Position numbers and translations under genes: made by a program | Shown: positions 1 to 5,746 of the stretch, piece after piece | Layout of the letters: each line of letters opens with the position of its first letter | Numbering within the stretch: position 1 is the stretch's first letter | Notes under the pieces: generated by a model | Databases searched by the model: none | The model's input: the letters and a program-made list of their open reading frames with translations, nothing else | What the model was told of the DNA's origin: nothing | Origin: Candidatus Aenigmatarchaeota archaeon | GTDB taxonomy: Archaea > Aenigmatarchaeota > Aenigmatarchaeia > QMZP01 > JAFGSV01 | Length of the DNA: 7,363 nt | NCBI GenBank assembly: GCA_020343635.1 | Contig: CP070804.1 | Coordinates: 251,198 to 258,560 of the forward strand | Reading direction: 5' to 3'

Positions 1-762
1 AATCCCGTAAGACAAGCTGCTTCTTATCAAATGCTCAAGTTTCATGTCGGAATTAATGAATGATGTGTGACCTATCTCTCCTGAGGGTCCGTATTTTACA
101 CCTGAAAAGAAGAAGTATGCGTCCCTTATCCACTGCTGTCCGATGTTCTGCCTGACCTGTTCGATGACCCTCTTGAAATCCTCCTGCGACTTCAGAAAAC
201 CAGCGCCTCTGGCATGAAGATGGGCCCAGTTTATCACAGGCTCGGTGTTGTGCGTCCTTTTGCATATCTCTATCACGTCCTCAAGGCTTCCAAGCTCTCC
301 GACCCTTCCTGTAGTCTCTATCCCTATCCTGGAATTCACACGCAGCTCATTCATCACTTCATTTATCTTGTAAACAACCAGCTTGAGAGCCTGTGCTTCG
401 GACATCCTTGAGTAGAATGTCGGAGGTATCGTGAATATCCTGCAGTCCATGACCGATGCTATTGTCGAGAATATCTTGAGAGGCTTGTCCGGGATATCCC
501 CCAACTCCGTGCACCTGAGGGAAAGCTCTATGCCGAACTTCTTGGCTATGTTCTTCAGCCTCAGAAGGTCGCCGTAGTATTCCTTGTAGAGCTCTGTGGT
601 GTCATTTATGCCCCTGAAGATGTCCGGAGGAAGGACAAGCGCCCTGAACCCCACCTTGTAAAGCTCACGCAGCACCTCGATTGTCTGGTCAATGCTCTTG
701 ACAACAGGAACAGTGGAAATACCGTAAGTCACGCCTATTTTCATTCCAAGTCGTTCCTGCAT
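1..762 (-). CDS. Endonuclease IV / sugar isomerase-like TIM-barrel protein, C-terminus cut off by the window
   Basis: An uninterrupted frame of 254 codons reads leftward off the window edge. The start MKIGVTYG, alternating strand/helix pattern, GIETTGRVGELG (residues 147-158) and NWAHLHARGAG (178-188) place it in the AP endonuclease 2 (endonuclease IV, xylose isomerase-like) TIM-barrel superfamily. These segments match by eye the ENTAG and D-x-x-H regions of Nfo. Family members are usually about 280 residues, so some 20-30 are probably missing. E149 and H181 are kept. By eye, other metal ligands look replaced: R83 where a His is expected, IPP (112-114) in the second His region, N178 for Asp, and YFFFSG (216-221) where archaeal relatives tend to have HxHFSG. 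It may therefore be a non-catalytic or re-purposed member. Starts at 762, 744 and 789 are all in frame. A TATA-like box at 789-799 favours 762 or 744 and argues against 789. Confidence 0.7.
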   Translation of the reverse strand, partial: MQERLGMKIGVTYGISTVPVVKSIDQTIEVLRELYKVGFRALVLPPDIFRGINDTTELYKEYYGDLLRLKNIAKKFGIELSLRCTELGDIPDKPLKIFSTIASVMDCRIFTIPPTFYSRMSEAQALKLVVYKINEVMNELRVNSRIGIETTGRVGELGSLEDVIEICKRTHNTEPVINWAHLHARGAGFLKSQEDFKRVIEQVRQNIGQQWIRDAYFFFSGVKYGPSGEIGHTSFINSDMKLEHLIRSSLSYGI

Positions 763-788
763 CTTCAGTGACTTTTTTCTTATTAACA

Positions 789-799
789 TTATATATTAA
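789..799 (-). promoter_or_regulatory. TATA-like box for the endonuclease IV-like gene
   Basis: Read on the minus strand this is TTAATATATAA. A TATA box centred here predicts initiation near 768, giving a leader of about 6 bases to the ATG at 762 or 24 bases to the ATG at 744. It overlaps the earlier in-frame ATG at 789, which is therefore unlikely to be used. Confidence 0.45.
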
Positions 800-807
800 T
801 TGGTGAA

Positions 808-862
808 AGAAAAATATTAGCTTACGAAAACACCGTTGAACTCCTTGTTTTTATACAAAAAC
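808..862 (-). terminator. T-rich run downstream of the metalloprotease-like gene, possible archaeal terminator
   Basis: On the minus strand, just after the stop at 880, there are several T tracts, including TTTTT at 857-861 and TTTTTCTTT near 808-816. A small AT hairpin (GTTTTT-ATAC-AAAAAC, 847-862) sits among them. T tracts are the usual archaeal termination signal. This would separate the leftward cluster from the endonuclease IV-like gene. The assignment is by position and composition only. Confidence 0.35.
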
Positions 863-879
863 GAAAGCTTGTTCACTGT

Positions 880-1680
880 TTAGCGTCCCCTGTACGAGGA
901 GACCGGTACTGTCGCTAAAGGCGGCTGTGGATTTAACGATACTAATATTGGATCTATGTAATTCCTTTTAACTTCCTTGGCATAGCTCCCAATGTCAGTA
1001 ATCCAGCCATTATATCTTTTTCTGAATGATTTCCTTTCCTTGGGATACGCTCTTGGTTCTGTCCCTGTTATTTCAGCTCCTATTTCTTCGGCTTCCGCTT
1101 CGGTATCACTTATTGTGTGTCGCCACAAAGTTCCGACCCATTTCTGCAATGAGTGTGCAAATTCGTGAGCCAGCGTCTTTTTCACACCTTCGGGTTTCAT
1201 TAACATATACTTAGCTTCAGGATCATTGTCCTTGAATGTAACAGGGTCTACGCTTATTGCATCACTTCTCGGGTCATATGTTCCGAAGACCTTTCCAACC
1301 ACCTTCGGGACAATCCTGAGACCATTCCTTGTTTTCTGGATGAATAGACCCCAGTATGTCGGGAGCTTTTCTGCAGATATTTTGACATTTCCAAAGTACG
1401 GAACAGCACCTCTTTCCCCGAAATACCTTTTCATACTATCCAGAACAGGTTCGGCATAATCTCTCAGAATACTCGCAAATGGACCCGTATAAACTGGTTC
1501 ATTTGATATAGCCATAGGATTGACACCTAGTTCTTCGGCAGCTTTCATAGATATAATCCCGGTTTCACGCGCTTTTTGAGCCAAGAAACCTTCAGCAATG
1601 TCCTGTGGCAATAGGACCTTCCTAGGTTTAAAATCTTCAAAAAGTTCCCTAGTTGCCATGTCCAAGCTACCGACTGACAT
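880..1680 (-). CDS. Putative HExxH zinc metalloprotease (gluzincin-like), family not recognised
   Basis: From the ATG at 1680 the product has 266 residues. Near residues 169-176 is TLAHEFAH, a zinc-peptidase HExxH motif with H172, E173 and H176 as the expected ligands and catalytic base. About 20 residues later the acidic stretch DTEAEAEE (192-199) can supply the third, glutamate ligand, as in gluzincins. The strand GTYDPRSDAISVDP (about 133-146) before the motif resembles the edge strand common in small metalloproteases. The C-terminal third is basic, then Pro-rich. The same frame extends to a TTG at 1746 (288 residues), which would add a hydrophobic N-terminus resembling a signal or membrane segment. 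I prefer 1680 because GGGAG lies 7 bases before the ATG and a TATA-like box sits farther up. The substrate is unknown. Codons are more AT-rich than in the adjacent CBS and DUF655 genes. Confidence 0.7.
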   Translation of the reverse strand: MSVGSLDMATRELFEDFKPRKVLLPQDIAEGFLAQKARETGIISMKAAEELGVNPMAISNEPVYTGPFASILRDYAEPVLDSMKRYFGERGAVPYFGNVKISAEKLPTYWGLFIQKTRNGLRIVPKVVGKVFGTYDPRSDAISVDPVTFKDNDPEAKYMLMKPEGVKKTLAHEFAHSLQKWVGTLWRHTISDTEAEAEEIGAEITGTEPRAYPKERKSFRKRYNGWITDIGSYAKEVKRNYIDPILVSLNPQPPLATVPVSSYRGR

Positions 1681-1687
1681 AATTACA

Positions 1688-1725
1688 CTCCCAAATAGAA
1701 ATATTGTGGACAAAACTTTAAAAAA
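1688..1725 (-). promoter_or_regulatory. TATA-like box (1717-1725) and ribosome binding site (1688-1692) before the metalloprotease-like gene
   Basis: The minus strand reads TTTTTAAAG at 1725-1717 and GGGAG at 1692-1688, the latter 7 bases before the ATG at 1680. A TATA centred near 1720 predicts a start of transcription around 1694, so the GGGAG would lie within a leader of about 14 bases. This arrangement decides between the ATG at 1680 and the longer TTG start at 1746, which has no visible Shine-Dalgarno. If the longer start is real, this stretch is coding instead. Confidence 0.4.
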
Positions 1726-1754
1726 GGGAGTAAGCGCCTCGGTCAAAAAACGAA

Positions 1755-2186
1755 CTAACCCGCAACCCTTTTCTGCTTCTTCGCGAAGATTATGAGCTCT
1801 CCGAGCTGCTCTATCATCTTGGGTTCGGCAGCTATCATGTCTTGGGCGGTTATTATTCCCAGAAGATTCTTGTTTTCGACGACAGGAAGCTTCTTTATCT
1901 TCTTCTCGGTCATGATCTGTGCGGCATCCTCAAGGCTACTGTCGGATCCTATATGGATGACTTCCCTGACCATTATATCTTCTATTGTTGTAGCTTTCGG
2001 ATCTTTGCCCTCGCTGACGACCTTCTCGATTATGTCTTCCTCTGTGATGATGCCGGCAAGCTTGGTCTTATCCACGGCCAGAACATATCCCACTTCCTTC
2101 TCCTTCATCCTCTGCGCAGCTTCGAAGATGGTCGTTTTCGGTGACATCTTCTCAACTTCCTTGTTCATGATTTCTTTCACTATCAT
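1755..2186 (-). CDS. Two-CBS-domain protein
   Basis: A 143-residue protein made almost entirely of a tandem CBS pair (Bateman module). CBS1 spans roughly residues 7-57 and CBS2 roughly 72-122. Each opens with an I-M-x-x-x-V segment and ends with the hallmark GIIT-x-x-D (45-51 and 110-116). A short basic tail (KKQKRVAG) follows. Such modules bind adenosyl ligands such as AMP, ATP or SAM and usually act as energy or metabolite sensors; the ligand and partner cannot be told from sequence. The frame can be extended upstream into DUF655, but the ATG at 2186 is clearly the start: it follows a strong GGAGG and the upstream stop by 1 base. Tight spacing indicates co-transcription and probably coupled translation with DUF655. 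Confidence 0.92.
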   Translation of the reverse strand: MIVKEIMNKEVEKMSPKTTIFEAAQRMKEKEVGYVLAVDKTKLAGIITEEDIIEKVVSEGKDPKATTIEDIMVREVIHIGSDSSLEDAAQIMTEKKIKKLPVVENKNLLGIITAQDMIAAEPKMIEQLGELIIFAKKQKRVAG

Positions 2187-2187
2187 A

Positions 2188-2763
2188 TTATCCTCCTGAT
2201 TTCTTCTCCCATCTCGGTACGAATATCCTGTATTTGTCCTTATCCTCCAGTTCACAGAGTATTCTTCGAACTATAAGCTTCTCAGGATGCGGCAGCAAGG
2301 GCACGCGCTTCTTGATATCCTCGAACGATTCGAAGGGGGCCTTCTTCCTTTCACCTATTATGCCCCACAGATGCCTCTTGCCAATGCCCGGCAGCAGCTC
2401 CAGCTGATGGAGCCTGTTTGTTACAGGCCCAGACTTGTTGAAGAAGTTAAGGAACATCTTGGGGTTCTTGGTGACTATCTTCTCAACCATGTCATTAAGC
2501 TCTTCCTTGGCTGCTGCTGTGAGCTCTCCGTAGCTTATCCTCTTCCTTATGTACTTCACGTCTGCCCGCTTTCCCTCGCCTATGTAAACCCTGTCTTCGG
2601 GCTTGAAAGAGGAATTCTCGCGCATTATTACTTCCAGCAGGGAAAAGTACCTGTCTCCTATTATCTGGGCCACCGGCTCTGACCTCTGCATTCCGGAGTG
2701 GCCCCTTGCAAGGAAATCCAGCACCAGTGCCCATTCATCTTTCTTTATAGTTTTGACTGCCAT
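2188..2763 (-). CDS. DUF655 family protein (archaeal, predicted nucleic-acid binding)
   Basis: A 191-residue protein matching the archaeal DUF655 family in layout. The N-terminal half (about 10-75) is strand-rich and contains EWALVLDFLARG and a basic RVYIGEGKRADVKYIRKRI segment. Residues 80-110 are helical. A helix-hairpin-helix element LELLPGIGKRHLWGI follows at 121-135, then an ESFEDIKKRVP stretch at 145-155. This pairing of an OB-like part with an HhH suggests RNA or DNA binding; in many archaea the gene sits near translation or rRNA-modification genes. The precise biochemical role is unknown. The ATG at 2763 is chosen over an in-frame TTG at 2772 because it sits about 40 bases from a TATA-like box. 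It heads the leftward cluster with the CBS gene and diverges from aIF5A. Confidence 0.85.
   Translation of the reverse strand: MAVKTIKKDEWALVLDFLARGHSGMQRSEPVAQIIGDRYFSLLEVIMRENSSFKPEDRVYIGEGKRADVKYIRKRISYGELTAAAKEELNDMVEKIVTKNPKMFLNFFNKSGPVTNRLHQLELLPGIGKRHLWGIIGERKKAPFESFEDIKKRVPLLPHPEKLIVRRILCELEDKDKYRIFVPRWEKKSGG
2191..2196 (-). promoter_or_regulatory. Strong Shine-Dalgarno for the CBS gene
   Basis: The minus strand reads GGAGGA, followed by TAAT and then the ATG at 2186. It lies within the last codons of the DUF655 gene and fixes the CBS start, ruling out the 23-residue N-terminal extension in the same frame. Confidence 0.8.
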
Positions 2764-2798
2764 ATTTCTCAACTACCTATCAATACAATACATTGAGA

Positions 2799-2808
2799 TT
2801 TTATATTT
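2799..2808 (-). promoter_or_regulatory. TATA-like box for DUF655 and the genes behind it
   Basis: The minus strand reads AAATATAAAA. Centred near 2803, it predicts a start of transcription around 2777 and a leader of about 14 bases to the ATG at 2763. It lies in the 103-base divergent spacer shared with aIF5A, back-to-back with that gene's own TATA box. Confidence 0.5.
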
Positions 2809-2837
2809 TTATTTGAGAGCAGGCGGGGAAGTATAAA

Positions 2838-2845
2838 CTTTATAA
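2838..2845 (+). promoter_or_regulatory. TATA box for aIF5A, predicted leaderless transcript
   Basis: CTTTATAA is centred about 25 bases before the ATG at 2867, so transcription is predicted to begin at or next to the start codon. There is no Shine-Dalgarno before the ATG, which agrees with a leaderless mRNA, common for archaeal genes of this type. Confidence 0.6.
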
Positions 2846-2866
2846 CTGATCTGAATAATTAAATTT

Positions 2867-3253
2867 ATGGCAACAAAGAGTGGTACTTTAAAGGGAGTCA
2901 AGCCCGGTCATTACATCATGATAGATGACGAGCCCTGCAAGGTTGTCAGTGTATCACTTTCAAAGCCGGGGAAGCACGGTTCTACGAAAGCAAGGGTCGA
3001 CGCTGTCGGTTTGTTTGACAGCAGGAAGAGAAGCCTTCTCAAGCCGGCAGATGCCACGGTCCAGGTACCTATAATTGAGAAGAAGAAGGCTCAGGTTATC
3101 TCAATAACAGGGGATTTCGTCCAGCTCATGGACATGGAGGAATACAACACCTTCGACGCGAATGTTCCAGCGGAACTTAAGGGAAAGCTGCAGCCCGGAG
3201 AAGAGGTAGGATACTGGAAGATCGGAAAGAATGTAATTATCAAAGCCAGCTGA
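2867..3253 (+). CDS. eif5a: Translation initiation factor 5A (aIF5A)
   Basis: A 128-residue protein of normal length for archaeal aIF5A. It binds the ribosome and helps peptide-bond formation on difficult sequences; its function needs hypusine made by deoxyhypusine synthase. The N-terminal SH3-like domain covers about residues 1-67 and carries the diagnostic loop SKPGKHGSTKAR (32-43), in which K36 is the expected hypusination site. The C-terminal OB-fold (about 70-128) ends in GYWKIGKNVIIKAS. The ATG start is set by a TATA box at leaderless distance. It diverges from DUF655 and is followed by an AT-rich gap and a possible acidic micro-ORF. Nothing unusual is seen in the protein. Confidence 0.97.
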   Translation: MATKSGTLKGVKPGHYIMIDDEPCKVVSVSLSKPGKHGSTKARVDAVGLFDSRKRSLLKPADATVQVPIIEKKKAQVISITGDFVQLMDMEEYNTFDANVPAELKGKLQPGEEVGYWKIGKNVIIKAS

Positions 3254-3257
3254 ACCC

Positions 3258-3270
3258 AAATATATTTAAA
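3258..3270 (+). promoter_or_regulatory. TATA-like element before the acidic micro-ORF (could also be AT-rich termination region of aIF5A)
   Basis: The run AAATATATTTAAA lies just after the aIF5A stop. A TATA centred near 3264 would start transcription around 3290, 18 bases before the ATG at 3308. The following T-rich stretch (TTTTAAC) could equally help terminate aIF5A, so the promoter reading depends on the micro-ORF being real. Confidence 0.35.
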
Positions 3271-3307
3271 TTTTAACACGCTTGATAGAGATATTGGGGC
3301 AAGTCTT

Positions 3308-3388
3308 ATGAGATACTGGGACGAGGAAGAGGAAAAGGAAGATGAATCTGAAGAAGACGACACTGATACAGAAGATGAAGACTGGTGA
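3308..3388 (+). CDS. Possible 26-residue, extremely acidic microprotein
   Basis: ATG to TGA encodes 26 residues: MRYWDEEEE, then KEDESEEDD, then TDTEDEDW. Seventeen of the 26 are Asp or Glu, and Trp occurs near both ends. I recognise no family. Support is indirect: a TATA-like element at a fitting distance, an ATG, a continuous biased reading frame, and position between aIF5A and the convergent TrmB-type gene in a spacer that otherwise holds nothing. There is only a weak G-rich ribosome site (TTGGGGC) before it. It could be a DNA-mimic or protein-binding tail-like peptide, the remnant of a longer acidic protein, or chance purine-rich DNA. The opposite frame is Ser-rich and is probably a shadow. 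Confidence 0.4.
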   Translation: MRYWDEEEEKEDESEEDDTDTEDEDW

Positions 3389-3393
3389 AAAAC
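3387..3393 (-). terminator. T tract downstream of the TrmB-family gene
   Basis: On the minus strand GGTTTTTC appears about 45 bases after the TrmB stop at 3440. It overlaps the stop codon of the opposing micro-ORF. A five-T run is a plausible but weak archaeal terminator. Confidence 0.25.
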
Positions 3394-3439
3394 CTTCCTG
3401 AAAAGTAAGACAGCTTTTATCTAGTTCTGATACGCGACC

Positions 3440-4243
3440 TCATTTTTGCACGGGTTTATACTTTCCCCACAAGTTCTCGAAAAGGTGATCCAGAACGCCG
3501 CCTGAAACATGGCTTGAACCTGCCCAGAATGCGACATCCTGTGTTGGGTGCACTTCCTTTGAATCTGTTAGGGAAATCATGAAGTGTTCACTGTCCACCG
3601 AGAATATTCTTCCCAGGGACTTTTCAAGTGACTTGATCTCAGCCACGCCTGCCAGGGCCTTTGCGGCCTTTGATCTGATGTCGGTGCTCAGAATCCTTAT
3701 CTTGGCACCCCTCTTCTTGGCGCTCTTCAGTGCGTTCATGTGCTTCCCGTGCAACTCTGTGACCCCGTCGGCATTGGTTATGACCTTTATGTGACTCTTT
3801 GCACTCTTGAACAGTGATTTCATCTGCTGGTTTATGGAGAAATTACCCTTCAGGGTTCCTGCGATGTCAGAAGGCTGGATCATGCTGAAACCCTGGCTGT
3901 ATATGCTCTCAAGCTGTGTCATTATAGGTGACTTGGACATCTTGTCCATCCTTTCCAAGGTGTCGGTATGCTTCCTCTGCAAGTTGTCCTTTGCCCTCTC
4001 GATTGCGTCATTCGGGGCAAGGGCAACGTACTTTATGGGCTTTGAGGACTGTGAAACAACGAATCCCTTGTCAGCGAGCGATTCTAGAACATCATAGGAC
4101 CTTGATCTTGGAACCTTGGCTATCTCAGAGACCTCACCTGCAGTAGCAACGCCCTTCGCGATGAGAGCCACATAGATTTTCCTCTCGTAAAGGTTGAGCC
4201 CAATGTTCTTCAGTGCGTCAAGGATTTCCTGTGATCCTAACAT
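3440..4243 (-). CDS. TrmB-family transcriptional regulator
   Basis: A 267-residue protein with the two-part TrmB architecture. A winged helix-turn-helix lies at about residues 8-78: ALKNIGLNLYERKIYVALIAKG, then TAGEVSEIAKVPRSRSYDVLESL as the recognition helices, then KGFVV as the wing. A linker helix at 85-110 likely mediates dimerisation. The C-terminal part (about 140-265) is the phospholipase-D-like TrmB sensor fold, with HIKVITNADG and KKRGAKIRIL segments. Family members often regulate sugar transport or central metabolism; the effector here is unknown and no sugar genes are nearby. The ATG at 4243 is preferred because GGAG lies 6 bases upstream; an ATG at 4255 adds four residues (MESN). 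It diverges from HisRS, so the shared spacer may contain its own operator. Confidence 0.88.
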   Translation of the reverse strand: MLGSQEILDALKNIGLNLYERKIYVALIAKGVATAGEVSEIAKVPRSRSYDVLESLADKGFVVSQSSKPIKYVALAPNDAIERAKDNLQRKHTDTLERMDKMSKSPIMTQLESIYSQGFSMIQPSDIAGTLKGNFSINQQMKSLFKSAKSHIKVITNADGVTELHGKHMNALKSAKKRGAKIRILSTDIRSKAAKALAGVAEIKSLEKSLGRIFSVDSEHFMISLTDSKEVHPTQDVAFWAGSSHVSGGVLDHLFENLWGKYKPVQK

Positions 4244-4249
4244 ATTACT

Positions 4250-4293
4250 CTCCATTTGTCACTGCGTACTAATTAACTTTTTTCTTTTTAAAT
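4250..4293 (-). promoter_or_regulatory. TATA-like box (4285-4293) and GGAG site (4250-4253) for the TrmB-family gene
   Basis: The minus strand reads ATTTAAAAA at 4293-4285, predicting a transcription start near 4263. GGAG at 4253-4250 is 6 bases before the ATG at 4243 and overlaps the alternative ATG at 4255. This favours the shorter protein. Confidence 0.45.
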
Positions 4294-4443
4294 GTTTTCG
4301 CGGCGCAAGATACGCAAATGACTTTCAATACTAAGATTATGACAGTAAGTTATTTAAATATATTGTCACTTTCCAGTAGTTTATTTAAAGACCGTGTTCA
4401 CAGTTTTATAGAGACGCCGCAAAATAATTAAAATGTGATTCAA
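4294..4443 (+). promoter_or_regulatory. Divergent regulatory region between the TrmB-type gene and HisRS
   Basis: This AT-rich spacer has three TATA-like elements facing HisRS: TATTTAAATA (4351-4360, a perfect palindrome), TTATTTAAA (4381-4389, a direct repeat of 4350-4358, 31 bases apart) and TTTTATA (4404-4410). The last predicts initiation near 4434, about 10 bases before the HisRS ATG at 4444, with GTGAT (4435-4439) as a short Shine-Dalgarno. An imperfect dyad, TGACAGTA (4340-4347) and TATTGTCA (4361-4368), frames the first element. It is a candidate operator, possibly for the adjacent TrmB-type protein. Confidence 0.4.
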
Positions 4444-5745
4444 ATGTCGCAATTCCAGCCCGCAAGAGGCACAAGGGACTTCCTCCCTGAGGAGATGTCA
4501 AGAAGAGGGTACATCATTGATAGTGTGAGGAAGGCCTTCGAGTCCTTCGGGTTCGAGCCCATGGAGACGCCTGCTTTCGAATCCTGGGAGCTGCTATCCA
4601 AGAAAGGCAGTGGTGGTGATGAGATCAGGGACGAGATATACTACTTCAGGGACAAGTCAGACCGTGAGCTGGGTCTGCGCTTTGATCTTACAGTTCCGCT
4701 TGCCAGGGTCGTTGCCAACAATCCCCAGATGAAGATGCCTTTCAAACGATATCAAATAGGCAGGGTGTGGCGCTACGACAGGCCCCAGGCCGGTCGCATG
4801 CGGGAGTTCATGCAGATGGATGTTGATACCGTTGGCACGGAGAGAATGGACGCAGATGCCGAGTGCATAGCCGTTGCATTCGAGGCGCTGAAACAGCTGG
4901 GTTTCAGTAAATTCGAAATCAGGCTCAACAGCCGCAAGGTCCTTAACGGCATGATAGAGTTCGCCGGTATACCGGCGAAGAAATCGAAGGCCACATTCAG
5001 GATTCTGGATAAACTCGAGAAGATAAGCCTTGGCGATATAAAAAGGGAGCTGAAGAAGGCTGGACTGCAGTCAGGCACAGTTACGAAGCTGATGCACATG
5101 ATTGGCGTGAAGGGCAAGCCAGCGGCCACGCTCTCCAGAATCTCCAGGCAGCTCAAGGGCATCGCAATCGCCGAGGAAGGGCTCAGGGAGCTTGGCGAAA
5201 TTTCGGCACTAGCGAAGTCCTACGGCTTTGGCAAGAACCTTGTGATAGACTTCAGTCTCGTCCGGGGTCTGGATTACTACACAGGCCCGATATTCGAAAT
5301 AAGCGTCACGGCAGGCAAGAATGTGGGCTCTGTTGTAGGCGGCGGCAGATACGACAACCTTATAGGGCTCTATGGCGGGAGACAAACGCCCGCAACGGGC
5401 ATATCCCTGGGTATAGAGCGCATCTACGAGATAATGAAATCTGAGAACATGTTCAAGGATATCGAGTCCAGATGCCTCATCTTCGTGATAGCTGTTAACG
5501 ACGCCGTCCGTAAGCAGGTCTGCGACATCGCGCGAAGGCTGAGGAAGGAATGCTTGAGGGTGGAGGCAGACGTCATGGGAAGGGACATGAGGAAGCAGCT
5601 TGAATACGCTAACAAGAAAGGCGCGTGTTGCGCCGTGATAGTCGGCCCGAAGGAAGTCAAGAGCAGGAAGTACACGCTGAGGGACATGAAGTCCGGCCGG
5701 GAATCGAAGCTCTCGCTTGATTCCATAATCAAGAAGATCTGCTAG
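4444..5745 (+). CDS. hisS: Histidyl-tRNA synthetase
   Basis: A 433-residue class II aminoacyl-tRNA synthetase that charges tRNA-His, of normal length. QPARGTRDFLPEEM opens the protein as in the family. Motif 2 is at about 100-122 (FKRYQIGRVWRYDRP, then GRMREF). The histidine-specific segment RGLDYYTG is at 274-281, GGGRYDNL at 299-306, and motif 3 ATGISLGIERI at 317-327. The C-terminal anticodon-binding domain runs from about 343 to 433. A helical insertion domain sits at about 165-265. All key motifs look intact. The ATG at 4444 is preferred over the GTG at 4435, which lies within the likely Shine-Dalgarno GTGAT. Codons are rich in AAG, GAG, AGG and CTG. The stop lies one base from the convergent gene's stop. 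Confidence 0.97.
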   Translation: MSQFQPARGTRDFLPEEMSRRGYIIDSVRKAFESFGFEPMETPAFESWELLSKKGSGGDEIRDEIYYFRDKSDRELGLRFDLTVPLARVVANNPQMKMPFKRYQIGRVWRYDRPQAGRMREFMQMDVDTVGTERMDADAECIAVAFEALKQLGFSKFEIRLNSRKVLNGMIEFAGIPAKKSKATFRILDKLEKISLGDIKRELKKAGLQSGTVTKLMHMIGVKGKPAATLSRISRQLKGIAIAEEGLRELGEISALAKSYGFGKNLVIDFSLVRGLDYYTGPIFEISVTAGKNVGSVVGGGRYDNLIGLYGGRQTPATGISLGIERIYEIMKSENMFKDIESRCLIFVIAVNDAVRKQVCDIARRLRKECLRVEADVMGRDMRKQLEYANKKGACCAVIVGPKEVKSRKYTLRDMKSGRESKLSLDSIIKKIC

Positions 5746-5746
5746 T

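Noticed and set aside
53..265. 70-residue minus-strand ORF inside the endonuclease IV-like gene
   Set aside because: It is a different frame of the same strand as a longer coding frame with clear family motifs, and the product has no recognisable features.
763..879. tRNA or small RNA in the spacer
   Set aside because: No T-loop, anticodon stem or acceptor pairing could be found; the content is T tracts and a small AT hairpin.
1792..2199. 135-residue plus-strand ORF, hydrophobic and Ser-rich
   Set aside because: It is the mirror of the CBS gene; the minus-strand product has clear CBS motifs and a strong ribosome site.
3091..3363. Minus-strand ORF starting with a Ser-rich run
   Set aside because: It is the complement of the acidic micro-ORF and the end of aIF5A; poly-Ser arises from reading GAA/GAG/GAT codons backwards.
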